Below, one piece after another: positions 36,787-48,455 of a DNA stretch of 64,000 nucleotides. A program made the translations under genes and the position numbers. The DNA is from Adenanthera pavonina (Eukaryota; Streptophyta; Magnoliopsida; Fabales; Fabaceae), in NCBI GenBank assembly GCA_026686845.1, contig JAIVEN010000004.1:29048827-29112826 (forward strand), read 5' to 3'. The notes under the pieces are model-generated. The model was not told the origin of the DNA. It saw only the letters and a list, made by a program, of their open reading frames with translations, and ran no database searches. Each line of letters opens with the position of its first letter. Position 1 is the first letter of the stretch.

Positions 36787-38301
36787 TGGAGGAAAAAGAG
36801 AAGAGGGATGCGAGTAAAATAAGTTCTATTTTACTGAAAAATCAACCAAAATTAACGTAAGAATCGATATTTGTTTAGATTTTACATCGGACATAATTTT
36901 CCAACTGCATTGCATGTGGATGTATGTGTATTGTACTAATGCTCGCTATAACAAAGTTATTGAGATCCTCCAAAAGTTAATTTATTTTAATTTTAATTTT
37001 ATAAGTCTTTTAAATATTATATGACAAAAGTTAAAAATCTGTTTATTTTCTAATATATGTTTTATATTTACACAACAGTTAAAAGATGGGAAGAACTTTA
37101 ATAATATATATACAAGTAAAAATTATGTATAAGCAATAAATAATAAATTTCAAAAAATGTGCAAAATCTGACATTTTTCAATGACTCAAATAACCTATAA
37201 GTATTTTCATTCGAATTTATAAACAGAGAAAGAAATATACAACAGGGTATGTCGATACTCAATATTGAGATTAATTAAAAATCAACTGGAATAATTTTCA
37301 TTATCTATAGAGACAGAAAGCATACAAGGTTAGATGAACAAACATTAGCGAGTGACTTTTTTTTGTTGACCAACATTAGCGAGTGACTAAATCTGTATAT
37401 AAAGTAGATATATAAGCAATCCCCAAAAAAAAAATCTAATATGTAATTTTTGCTAAAAAAAATAGAAAATACTTATATTTTTTTCTATGTATTTTTCGTA
37501 TTATTTTTAATTAAAAGTTAAAATGTGAATTATTTTTTAATATATTATAGATTTAGTCATTAATTACGTATTAAAAGTATTAATTTCTTAAACTTAAAAG
37601 AATTTATAAGATTTATATATTAAATTTTAATTGGTGAATAGTATGAAAAGTGTATAAATTTATAAAAAAAAGTATATAAATTTAGTTGAAAAGAAATTGA
37701 GTTTTTTTGTCCCCCTAAAACATACTTTTTGCTTTGAGAATTCATTTCTTAGAAAAGACCATGCGAGCGCACGGCTAGTCAGATAATCAAAAAGAAAAAG
37801 ACACGAAATTACTCTCCAATTTTTTCGGTCTTGTAATCTTAGATGGATATGCCTTTTTCAGTTAATTATATAATTTCCTATAAGTTTATAACTTCAAATT
37901 TACATTTGAAAATTATTTACAAGAATATGACAGAAAGTCGTAAACAGTCATTTTGGAATTATGTATAAAATTTTATGACTTCAAATTTATTAAAATTTCA
38001 CAGTTATCCTAATTTAAGAAATAATTATACAACTTACTACAGATTTATTTCAGATTTCAATGGGAAAATAACTTGTCAAAGTTTATCTACAAACAGAATT
38101 TTAAACTAAACATATGATTACATTTTTTTTTTAAGACAAGAGTATATGTGAGTTCGGTAGATTAAATTTTGTAGACAAAAATATGTAATTCCATCACAAA
38201 ATATAGATAGAAAATATATATAAGATTAAATAAATTAAATAGTTAAACATTTTCCTTTTTAAATTTATTTCCTAAAATTTATCTATATATATATAATTAT
38301 A
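36787..38301. other. Intergenic, with start of the second promoter copy
   Basis: AT-rich with no gene. From about 37970 it repeats 33140-33700 ('attaaaatttcaca', 'aattatacaacttactaca', 'gtttatctacaaacaga'), so the upstream duplication begins here. Confidence 0.5.
37341..37388 (-). mobile_element. Ultra-short A-tailed insertion 6
   Basis: A 14 nt insert, 'tttttttgttgacc' (37358-37371), lies between two identical 17 nt copies of 'aacattagcgagtgact' (37341-37357 and 37372-37388). A perfect duplication suggests this is among the youngest of the set. Confidence 0.72.
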
Positions 38302-38735
38302 GAAATTTACAGTGGGAAATTCTTATGTAGTCATATAATAATGTTGACTACACTATAAAACAGATATAATTTTCTTAATATCAATTACATTTAGACTATC
38401 TTTTTTTTGCCAGAAACATTTAGAATATCAAAATTATAAAGAAGACAATGATATAAAAAAAAAAAAGGAGAATCTTAGCATAAATGCATAATCTTCCATA
38501 GTTGCCCATAAATGCATATTTATATTTTATTTAAATACGTTACGTGCGTAATCTTCCACAAATATAATCACAGTAACCATTGAAAGATTGAAGTTCCTAT
38601 CTCTTGGTCATTGAACCACTACGGTTCTGGAAATTTGTTCAAAAATTACTCGAATTCTCTCTATGATGGCTTTTTCTGGTGTCCAAATTAAAACATTCCA
38701 TCATTTGCTTGTTCTTCATTGAAGAAGCCGATGAG
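38302..38735 (+). pseudogene. Hsp70 promoter module 2 and truncated first exon
   Basis: The module repeats 'ggaaattcttatgtagtca', 'aatgttgacta' and 'atttaaatacgttacg' (about 38525-38541), then a leader and ATGGCTTTTTCTGGTGTCCA at 38666. Homology to exon 1 runs for about 70 bp, to GAAGAAGCCG, and then stops. It is a fragment without the ATPase coding region. Confidence 0.7.
38387..38429 (-). mobile_element. Ultra-short A-tailed insertion 7
   Basis: A 15 nt insert, 'ttttttttgccagaa' (38401-38415), lies between 'acatttagactatc' and 'acatttagaatatc', with one mismatch in 14. Sister promoter copies near 33875, 40303 and 42063 carry a single uninterrupted version of this site. Confidence 0.7.
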
Positions 38736-38823
38736 CCACATCATGATCAGGCATCGACACATCAGCTCGAGAACGACGCTCCTAATTCCCACTTTACTCA
38801 CCAAACCCAATCCATGAATGATG

Positions 38824-38867
38824 AAAAGCCCCTGTGGTGTTTTTTTTCACCAAAAAGCCCCTATGGT
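38824..38867 (-). mobile_element. Ultra-short A-tailed insertion 8
   Basis: A 14 nt insert, 'gttttttttcacca' (38839-38852), lies between 'aaaagcccctgtggt' and 'aaaagcccctatggt', with one mismatch in 15. The surrounding 38736-38880 is unassigned. Confidence 0.68.
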
Positions 38868-38869
38868 TA

Positions 38870-39297
38870 AAAATACTTTTTAACTTATTATTAAGTATTA
38901 ATTAATTACGGTGACGGATGTCCATTTCCATGAGATATTTTATATTGATATTTTATCTAATTATATTGAGCAAAATACTCTTAGACAGAACTTATATCAG
39001 TTTCTTTACATGTTTTTTATACTATTTTTTAATTAAAATTTGACATATAGACTTTTTGAAGTTTAAAAAGATAGCATTGTTAATATATGATTAATGACTA
39101 TATGATATATAAGAAAAATCCATATGTTAACTTTTTATTAGAAAACAATATAAAAAAGTATATAATAAAAAACATATAAGTTTTTTCCAATTCTTTAATC
39201 ACTCTTTTGAAGTAGTAGTAATAATAATAGAATATAGTAAATTAAAAAGTTAAAATTTCTCCTTTTTAAAATTATTTCTTTAAATGTATCTGTATTT
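38870..39297. other. AT-rich intergenic DNA
   Basis: No gene or element end is seen. From about 39230 it aligns with the third promoter copy. Confidence 0.4.
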
Positions 39298-40414
39298 AAT
39301 TATAGAAATTTACAATGGGAAATTCTCATGTAATAATCTAATTATCAATATTTTAAAAATCAGATTGGATATTGACCCAGAAATGTCATTAGGTCATGGT
39401 TTTTATGGTTTAACAGATTAAACCAGCGGTCGAACCGGTGATTTTATAATTAAATAAAAATAATATTATATATAATAATACATGTAAAAAACAGAAAATA
39501 CCAAATTGTTAAGAAATAAATTTAAGTATTCCAAGTTCATAATGAATTAAAAAACATAGTAATAATATATATTAAATAATTGAATATAATATTAAAACAT
39601 TTTAATATGATAACACTATATGAACATAACATTATAAAAAGGCTATACTCCTTCTGTCTCCAATTATAAAAAACAAATAATTATTTTATCAGTATAAAAA
39701 AACAGTTTTGATAATTAAACTAATTAATTGTGCTACAATTTCAATTTTTTTTTCTAGAATTACTGATATTAAAAGTCTGGAGTAAGACTATTTAATTACT
39801 GGTAATTGTTAGCACAATCTTAATTATTCAAGGGTATAAAAAGAAAATAATATTAATTACTCTATAAATATTATTCATGTCTCTTATATTTTGAGACAAA
39901 TGAAAAATCCCAAAATTCTCTTATAATTAGGGACAGATAGAGTATAATACAATGAAATTTTTTATTTTTATAATTAGTAATTTTAAAATAGAAAGGAAAA
40001 TAGTGTTTTTACTCTTTAATAATTTTTATAATTAATAATTTTAGCAAAAAATTAAATTTAGGTTATATTTTACATCATTTAAAAAACTGTCTGATTCTTT
40101 GAAATCTGCTCCAGTTCTCAGCTCAATTCCAGTTCCCTTCTCAAGAGCCGATTCAAAGCGATTCAACCCCTACAACGGTCTAAAACTAAAAAACGAGCAG
40201 TTCTTATCTCCAGGTGATGTTCCGACCATTCGATCTAGTCCGGTTCTCAAAACAATGCTAATTATAATGTTGAATACCTAGAGATATAATTGATCAATAT
40301 TAATTACGTTTAGAATATCAAAATAATAGATAAAATGGTGATTCGAAATAAATATGAGAATCTTATCTTTAATTACGCATATGTTCATGTTTCTATTTTA
40401 TATAAATACGTTAT

Positions 40415-40448
<34 letters not shown>

Positions 40449-40515
40449 GTAATTTGAACGGTTAGAGTTTCCTCTGTTCCAAAATTTGTTTAAAAATTAC
40501 TTCAATTCTCTCCAC
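39298..40515 (+). promoter_or_regulatory. Hsp70 promoter module 3, split by a transposon
   Basis: 39298-39345 and 40266-40515 join to give the module: 'aatttacaatgggaaattct', 'agagatataatt', 'tttagaatatcaaaataata', TATA box 'tatataaatacgtta' (about 40399-40413) and the leader 'gaacggttagagtttcc'. A CA/TA repeat follows the TATA box. The copy ends at 'caattctctcca' and is not followed by an Hsp70 start codon. Confidence 0.65.
39338..40265. mobile_element. Non-autonomous hAT-like DNA transposon, 912 bp
   Basis: The element 39346-40257 is flanked by perfect 8 bp duplications CTAATTAT (39338-39345 and 40258-40265). Its ends form an imperfect inverted repeat of about 26 bp: CAATATTTTAAAAATCAGAT on the left and, reversed, CATTGTTTTGAGAACCGGAC on the right, differing mostly by transitions. 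An 8 bp duplication and CA ends fit the hAT superfamily. There is no transposase; the ORF at 40099-40281 is incidental. Sister promoter modules give the empty site. Confidence 0.8.
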
Positions 40516-41377
40516 CAGTGGCGGACCTAGAATCCCTGGCCAGCAGGGACAAATGTTTATTTAAAAAATGGCATTGCATATTATTATATAATAAAATGAA
40601 ATTAAATGTATAAATTAAAAAATTATATACACACACATATGTGTATATATAATCAAATAGGTCATGTACTCTACAATTTTCAAGTCTAATGGCAAAATTT
40701 TCTAAATTTATCTTAATTTATTGTTATTGAAAATTTCACTCATTAAATTTATATATTTGACCAAGTGGATTTATCAAACTAAACAAAAAATCTATATACT
40801 TTAAACTCTATACAAAATGCAAATCTCATAGTCTTGTTTAGATTAATATTGTTGTTTGATAAATTCCTCTTAAAAAAGTTATCTTATTTTAACTCAAAAC
40901 TTTAAAAATTTTCAATCTAGTTACCATCATTCATATTTTAACCAAAACACAAAAAAGTAAAACGTAAAAAAGCATCACAAATTTGAAACTATAATTTAAA
41001 CAAATACTTATAAAAAATAATTATTTAACTGAGAAAGCATAAAAAGTAAATAATTTTGTGAGCAGTTAAAATTATAAAAAAATGTTTCACTCAAAATATA
41101 TATATATATATATAAAATGAGTAATATAAAAAAAATAAAAATATCGTGACTCCCATTTGAGATCTATGTCTGCCTATAAGCAAATCAAATAAAAGTATAA
41201 AAAAAATTACTGCACTCATCCAATTCATCCCTTAATCTCACTACCGCTATTGCACCTCCCTCTTCCTACCACGACATATACTCTCACTCTTTTTCCACAT
41301 ATTTGGCAATTTAGTAACACAAAATGAATAGCTTCCCTAGCTTATCTCTCACTTTCTTCATATTTATTTTTTATCAC
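40516..41377. other. Possible DNA transposon remnant
   Basis: 'cagtggcggacctagaatcc' at 40515 and, reversed, 'ggcagacatagatctcaaat' near 41175 resemble weak inverted ends. No target duplication was found. The stretch between is AT-rich without a gene. Confidence 0.3.
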
Positions 41378-41690
41378 ATATTTGAACGATTGGAGTTCCC
41401 CTCTGTTGGTTATGGATAGATGATTCCACAAATATAATGACAGCAATAGGATTCCAGAAATTTTTTCAGGGATTTCTTGAATTCTCTCCTTCATGGCTTT
41501 TTCTAGTGTGCAAACCACTCCATCATTTACTTTTTCTAGTGTCCAAAAAATTACGCTTATAATCATATTTTTTATATAAATATGTGTGTGTACATTATCA
41601 TCAACAAATATAATCACAAATACCATTGAACGATTAGAGTTGAGGGAATTTGTTCAAAACTTAATTACTTGAATTCTCTCCATAATGGCT
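41378..41690 (+). pseudogene. Hsp70 leader and start fragments (modules 4 and 5)
   Basis: Two short copies lie in tandem. Module 4 has 'tttgaacgattggagttccc' and ATGGCTTTTTCTAGTGTGCA at 41493, then a partial repeat of the first codons. Module 5 has a TATA-like 'ttttttatataaatatg' (about 41567-41583), 'aacgattagagtt' and ATGGCTTCTTCAAAA at 41685. Neither continues into the ATPase. Confidence 0.65.
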
Positions 41691-41797
41691 TCTTCAAAAA
41701 TTTATAAATCCATTGTTGGATCAAATAATTGAATAATAAGGTCAACACACATTCCATCTATACATTTCCTTTTCAATATGGGTGGCGTAAGACAAGT

Positions 41798-41798
<1 letters not shown>

Positions 41799-41848
<50 letters not shown>

Positions 41849-41884
41849 GTAGTAGTAGTAGTAGTAGTAGAAGAAGAAGAAGAA
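41799..41884. repeat. Compound microsatellite (TAA)n(TAG)n(AAG)n
   Basis: About sixteen TAA/ATA units pass directly into about seven TAG units and then AAG units. Such stretches change length by slippage. Confidence 0.9.
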
Positions 41885-41934
41885 AATATAAGATAATAAA
41901 TTAAATGGTCAAAAATTTTCCTTTTGAATTTATT

Positions 41935-42578
41935 TATTTAAATTTATATTTATATATATAATTATAAAAATTTAGTAATTTACAATGGAAATTCTTATGT
42001 AATCATCTAATAATGTTGACTGCCCTATAAAAAATAGAGATATAATTTTATTAATATTAATTACATTCATAATATCAAAATAATAGATAAGATGATGATT
42101 AAAAATAAATATGAGAATCTTATCTTTAATTAATCATATATTCTTTGTTTTTCCAACACTCAAATATTCATATTTATATTTTATATAAATACGTTACATA
42201 TATATATATAATCGTCCACAAATATAATTTGAACGATTAGAGTTCCTTTTTCTTCGTCTTTTTTACCACACCTCTCTCTTGGTCTTTAAACCATTAGGTT
42301 CCGAAATTTTTTCAAAAATTACATTAATTATATAGTATATTTGTTTTATTAATATTAATTATATTCAGAATATCAAATAATAAATGATTATTCCAAAAAA
42401 ATGAGAATCTTATCTTAATTACGCATATATTGACATTTTTATTTTTCAAAAAAAATCAGAGATGGGAAAAAATATATTTTTATATAAATACCTATATATA
42501 TATATTATCTTCCACAAATATGATCACAACAATAGGATTACGGAAATTTGTTCAGGAATTTCTTGAATTCTCTCCTTA
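41935..42578 (+). promoter_or_regulatory. Hsp70 promoter modules 6 and 7
   Basis: Module 6 has 'aatgttgactgccctataaa', TATA 'ttatataaatacgttac' (42181-42197) and leader 'tttgaacgattagagttcc', then loses homology near 42330 without an ATG. Module 7 (about 42340-42578) repeats the 'ttcagaatatcaaataat' and 'gagaatcttatctt' part, a TATA-like 'tatataaataccta' (about 42481-42494) and the leader 'cttgaattctctcctta' before the copy B ATG at 42579. Confidence 0.65.
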
Positions 42579-44050
42579 ATGGCTTTTTCTAGTATCCGAG
42601 ACACTCCATCATTTGCTTCTTCATTGAAGAAGCGAACTTGTGCTCATTCCAGAACCATCCTTTTACGACGGAGAGCGGGTAGTTCATCTTGTTTTGAATT
42701 CCCACCACGTTCTGCATATGTGAAGTTAAAGAGCAAACCCAGAAGGAGATATAGTGTGGGACCATTGAAGGTTGTGAATGAGAAAGTTGTGGGTATTGAT
42801 TTGGGAATGACGAACTCCGCCATTGCTGTTATGGAAGATGGAAAGCCCAGGATTATACCCAACACTGAGGGTCAAAGAACGACGCCATCTGTGGTGCCGT
42901 ATACCAAGAATGGAGACTTGCTTGTGGGTCAGCTTGCGAAGCAGCAGGCGGTGGTGAACCCGACAACACTTTCTTCTCAGTGAAGAGGTCTATTGGTACA
43001 CCCAGGAAACTTGGGTGCCCTGCTGTTGGAAAGCAATTTAAACGTGAAGAAATCTCCGCTCAGGTATACAACTTATTGCGTCTGGTGGGCTTTTTCTTTT
43101 GAGTAGTTGAATTTATAAACTTTGACTTGTTATACTTGAAGCCCATTAAGCGATCTGCTATGACAATTTCACCTCACAGTGTTTCTTCCCGGCTAATTTG
43201 ATAGCTGTACATAAATAGTACCTTTTTTATAAGACTCTCTTTCATTGTAACACAGCTTTTGAGAAAGCTTGTGGATGATGCTTCTCAATTTTTGGATGAC
43301 AAAGTGACTAAAGCGGCCATAACAGTGCCTGCACACTTCGAGTATCCCCAAAGGATTGCTACAAGGGATGCTGGTCGTCTTGCAGGATTAGAAGTTTTTG
43401 GTATCATCAATGAGCCTACTGCAGCTGCTTTGGCATATTCTTTTGGAAAGAAGAACAAGGAAACAATCATGGTATTTGACCTTGGAGGTGGAGGTTTTGA
43501 TGTCTCAAGTATGATGAGCGTTTCCACCTCCCCTTCTCCATGTTGAAAGATTACATTTTTCTTTTATATTCTTTTCTCCATTATTCATATGGACTTATTT
43601 GTGTTTACCTTCATATATATTAGTACTTGATGTCGGTGATGAGTGATTGAGGTGCTTTCTAGCTCTGGAGATGGGTATTTGGGTGGTGATGACTTTGATC
43701 AGGTATGAGTCCTTTCTTATTTTTCTATTATTTAATGGGGCGTATATGTTGTTTGGACATCATAACTGACTGTTTCCTATTGTCATATGTTGATTGAAGG
43801 AAATTGTTGATTGGCTGGCTTTAAACTTCTACAAAGATGAAGGGATTAAGCTTTGGAGAGACAAACATGCTCTTCAACGTCTCACTCAGGCAGCGGAGAA
43901 AGCAAAGATGGAGCTGTCACCGTTGACCCAAACGAATATCAGGTTTGGTCCATAAGTAGTCTCGTATGTATGTGTGTGCTTGTGAAGTTTTATCCAAATA
44001 ACTGGGATTATGTGTATATTTTCAACGAGCCATTCATCAACGTACAGCTA

Positions 44051-46648
44051 TTTTGATATATTTAGGAATTTTTTTAAATCTTGATATTTTGATATCTAGT
44101 AGATTAGAATATATATATTTTAAAAACTGAGTTTAAATTTTGGGATAATTCTTTTAATTATTATTTTTTTAAAGTATCTAAAATAATGATTTAAAATTTT
44201 ATCTTAAATTTTTTAATTATTATTTTTTTAAAGTATCTAAGATAATGATCTAAAATTTTATCTTAAATCTGATATGGATAGAGAACCCTAGTATTGCTAT
44301 CTCATGAGTTCATTTTCTGCCGCAAGACTCAGTGCCACTCTGATCAAGAAAGCTCTCAACCTTTCTTCATAATTTTCTCTCATTCCTTGTTCTAGCCAAA
44401 GCTTTCATCTATTTTGTACATAGATACATTCTCAAGCTCTATTCTTTCATCCTTTATTCATTATTTCACTATCGAGTTTTAGCCACACTCATGTTATCAT
44501 CAACCAGCATAGGTAAAGTGATCTTACCCCTTTGTTTATTGTTTGGTCCTTCAAATATGATGCCATGATTATTTTCGGTGCAAAGTAGGATGTCATATTA
44601 AATGTCCAGCTTCTTGTTTCATTCTTCAAAGCCGTCATCGTGATTATCGTTCCAACTCATGGTACCATATTGCTCCTTTTGAATTATATATCAGATTCTT
44701 TTGTTTTCTCTTTCTTTTTGAACCATAGGAAATATAAATTGATGGTAATATATTTATTTGCTGATGGATGAAGTCCCTAGAAAACTAGTGAATAGCACAA
44801 TGCAAACTTTTTCAAGAAATAGCTAGATTTAATTTGTAGTTGATGCTTCTTTACTTCGACTATTTTTCAGACTTCTATATTTTATAAAATAAAATGGTAA
44901 ATCTGAAATTTACTTATTATATTATTATTTATTTTCACTTGCTGACACCATAAGATAATTTCTATACTCAATTGATAATTAAGAATTTTAGAAGTTTTAT
45001 TTTGGTGAGAACCATAGAAACTTAGAGTAAAGAGAATTATGATTAAAATGTGAAGATGTATTCCATTGGTGATAAAAGATAAATTTGAGTAGATGTATTA
45101 ATGTTTTTGTGCAATAATAATTTTAGGTGGTATTAGTGAAACTTGAATGGCTGTGATTGATTCTTAGTGGAAGGAAAAGGGGATATATATTATCGATCTC
45201 AACTGGTAAGTGTATAGAAGGCAATGTGTCACCATTCATTTTGTATTTTCTCTATTTCCCCTAACCTCAAATAATTTTTACTGATTCCCCTTGTTGTATA
45301 TCCTGTCTTATTTGGGAAGCAAATCTAAAACATATTTTCCTTTATTTCCTTTTTACACTTCTAGATCTTAAGATTTGCTAAGTTTAATTTCCAGTTATAG
45401 CATATTTTTTCTCTTGTCATAATTTATCTATAGTTCCTCAATCTTAGTAATCTTATGATAATTTTAATGAGATGAGCCTTAGTTATAGAAATCATTGTCA
45501 TTAGCACTAAAATTAGTATTGTGAACATGCTGCTATGTTGTTATACATATATGTATATTGTTTTGTTTATTATTACTATTTTTTTATTTATGTCTTTGTG
45601 GCCATAATTTTACTATATTTTTCTTTTCTTTCCTCCAACCATTTTTTTTGGGGCATATGAGTTCCAAATTATCATATTTTCTTATAAAAATAAAATCTTA
45701 ATTTCTGACATTTTAACTTTAAATATTTTAAATTCAATTTCATTTTTTCTTTTTTTTTCTCTTTTTCTTTGTTCTACTATTTCCTTCATTTTGTGTACGA
45801 GCTTAATTGATTTATAATATGAGTATTTAACAAGTGTGACGATTATTCCTTACCTTTATTTATATGAGATATAACATATTATATAAATTATCGGGTGAGA
45901 CGGCTATTTCTTCTGGCGGTATATAAGATATTATTATATTATTATACTATATGAGATAGTTATTCCCCACCATTAGCTATAGGATGTGGAAAATGGATTT
46001 TGTGATATGCTTAGTGTGATAGCATTTAGTATTTAAGTGATCGATGAACCATCATTTCTATTAGATGAGTGAATTATAGTATTTTTTGTTGATCCCTTGT
46101 TGTTAGTATAAAAGTGTTTTATATATAGATGATTAGTTTAAATATATGTAGATATACTTATAAGGTTGTTTTGAAAAACTCTTATACAACCTTTACTTCC
46201 CTTCTGTGCACTTTATTATTTATGCTCTCACTGAGTCAGTGGTAGACTCACCCTTCCTATTTTCTATATTTTCATATCAGTAGGTAGTTGAATAAAGTAC
46301 TATAGGGAAATTATACTTCTTGGATATTAGGTAGGATATCTCTAGTCTTATGATAACGCAAATCCCATGGTGATGTGACTAATATAGTGGAGTTTATGAT
46401 CGAGTCTTGCTGACTTAGATAACCTTATCTATTTATTGATTCTTTACTTTTATTTGTTTTTGGATATGAGGATTGAGATAAGTCATAAACTGTGATTAAT
46501 TGAAGGAAGTATTTTGGTATTTCATTTTAATTAGTTTTCATTTAAATTGACTAGTTATGGAAGTTTTTCTATTAGGCTTGCTAAGCTAAGTAGGCTTGTG
46601 CCAGCTTAGCCTATGCACCGATCATGGCCTGGATTTTGGTTCGTAACA
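44051..46648 (+). mobile_element. Solo LTR inside Hsp70 copy B exon 5 (copy 3)
   Basis: This is the same LTR family as 513-3202, in reverse. It ends 'ggattttggttcgtaaca' and is followed by the rest of the exon, 'aagcatattgagaccacc'. Its first end lacks about 90 bp and about 10 bp of the exon are gone (copy A reads 'gccacagctattggaccaa' there), so no target duplication remains. Two units of the LTR-internal repeat lie near 44135-44275. Confidence 0.82.
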
Positions 46649-47963
46649 CAAGCATATTGAGACCACCCTGACTAGGTCTAAATTTGAGAAATTATGCTCA
46701 CATCTTCTTTATAGGTAATAAACACTCGAATTCATTTTCTATTTTCCCCCTAAACTAGAGTTTTTTGAGTTGGGAAGCAATGTAAATTGGTTTTTGAGAT
46801 GACAAAATTTTGCAATCTCATTGAGGTTTTCATTGAATCTAAAAGATTCTTGAACCAATTGTATTTCAAGCTCAAGACACTAGTTAAAAATTCAATGAAG
46901 GATGCAAAACTCTCATTTAAGGATATTGATGAGGTGATATTGGGGGGGGGGATTAACACGTATGCCTATTGTTCAAGAACTTGTAATGAAGATGACTGAC
47001 AAGGACCCAAATGATGTCTTTGTCAACCCTAATGAAGTGGTTGCCCTTGGAGCAGTAATTCAGGTGGGTTTTATATATGTGCTTTGATTGCTAATAATTA
47101 ATTAGTACTATTAAATTATTCAATTTGTCTGTTTTCCCCCTTAAGATTATGGTAGCAATCTTTTCATTAAGTTTTTGTGGTTGTCCACTTCATGTATGAC
47201 AAGAAAGCCATGGTTTTCATTGAGTGTTCTCTTGAAAAATGCATTATTAAGTATTGTGTTATTAACTCTTGGATTTATTTTAGGCTGCTGTCTTGGCCGG
47301 AGACGTCAGAGACATTGTGATAAAGGATGTTACTTTGCATTCCTTGGATATAGAAATTGTAGATGGTGAAATGATAGAAATTATCCCTCCAAACATTACT
47401 CTTCCTACATCCAAGTCAAAGGTTTTCTCAACAACATATGATGGACAGACCAGTGTAGAGATCAATGTCTTGGAGAGCAATGTCTTGGGGCACAGGAAAT
47501 GGAACATTTCTCTTAGTTGCTTCCGTTTGAATGGTATCCCTCTTGCTCCTCCTGGGATTCATCAAATTGATGTGAAATTCGACATTGATACCAATGGCAT
47601 TCTTTCAGTCACTGCCATGGACAAGGGCTCAGGCAAGAAACGAGTTATTACCATTACTGGTGCTAGCACCTTACCTAGTGATAAGGTAGCCAAAAATGAC
47701 ATCATGGATTAATAAGTATACAAAAAAGGAGGATAAAAGTGGCTCAGAAACTTAAACAAAACTCAAATGATATAAAACTGTGTTTATTTCTCTTCTTCGA
47801 TGATCAGAAAGTACATGAGCCTCCTATTTATACTAGTTTCAGGGAGGTTGTTCATTAAGGCAGCATTCTAAACTGATGAGGGTTACTGTAAGGAATTGAT
47901 AAGGGAATTGAAAAAGGAGTTATGGAAATTAAGAGGAGAGTTACGGGGGTTATGATAGGGGGG

Positions 47964-48455
47964 TTATGATAAGGAATTATGATCCGTTTCATTCTCCCCG
48001 GGTTGGACAGAACTCGCCCTCGAGTCAAAGTCAGCATCATCATCCAGATAGGGTGACAAGTCAGCAATGTTGAAAGTGGCAAAAACTCCATAAGCACCAG
48101 GCAATTCAACCTTATAAGCATTATTGTTGATCTTTTGTACAATCTTGAAAGGACCATCAGCTCTAGGAGACAACTTGGCATTGGGTTGTTTAGGAAACAT
48201 TCTTTTCTTAGATGTATCCAAACCAAGTCTCCCACATTAAAGATCTGTTGCTTCCGATGTTTGTCTCGCTGTGTCTTGAGTTTGAAATTCTGTTTCTAGA
48301 TTCTTTCACGAACTTGTTCATGCAACTTCTTAATTTCCTTAGCCCTTTGATCTGCATCAGAACTATACTGCAGCTTATCAGGTGAAGGGGTCAAGTCTAG
48401 TGGACTAAGGGGACCAGTGACGTAAACAACTTCAAACAGACACTTTCTAGTTGCT
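47964..48455 (-). pseudogene. Integrase C-terminal part, reading into the 3' LTR
   Basis: The frame GPFKIVQKINNNAYKVELPG then FNIADLSPYLDDD is the C-terminal integrase domain of chromoviruses. It continues through the PPT, encoding QPGEN, and stops at 47964, 28 nt inside the LTR that starts at 47991 on this strand. A frame shift near 48225 separates it from GDLVWIHLRKE, and stops occur in 48236-48454. Confidence 0.75.

Noticed and set aside
40099..40281. 60-codon ORF
   Set aside because: It straddles the right end of the hAT-like element.
40515..41180. A transposon with ends CAGTGGCGGACC
   Set aside because: The inverted match is weak and no target duplication was found; it is kept only as a low-confidence feature.
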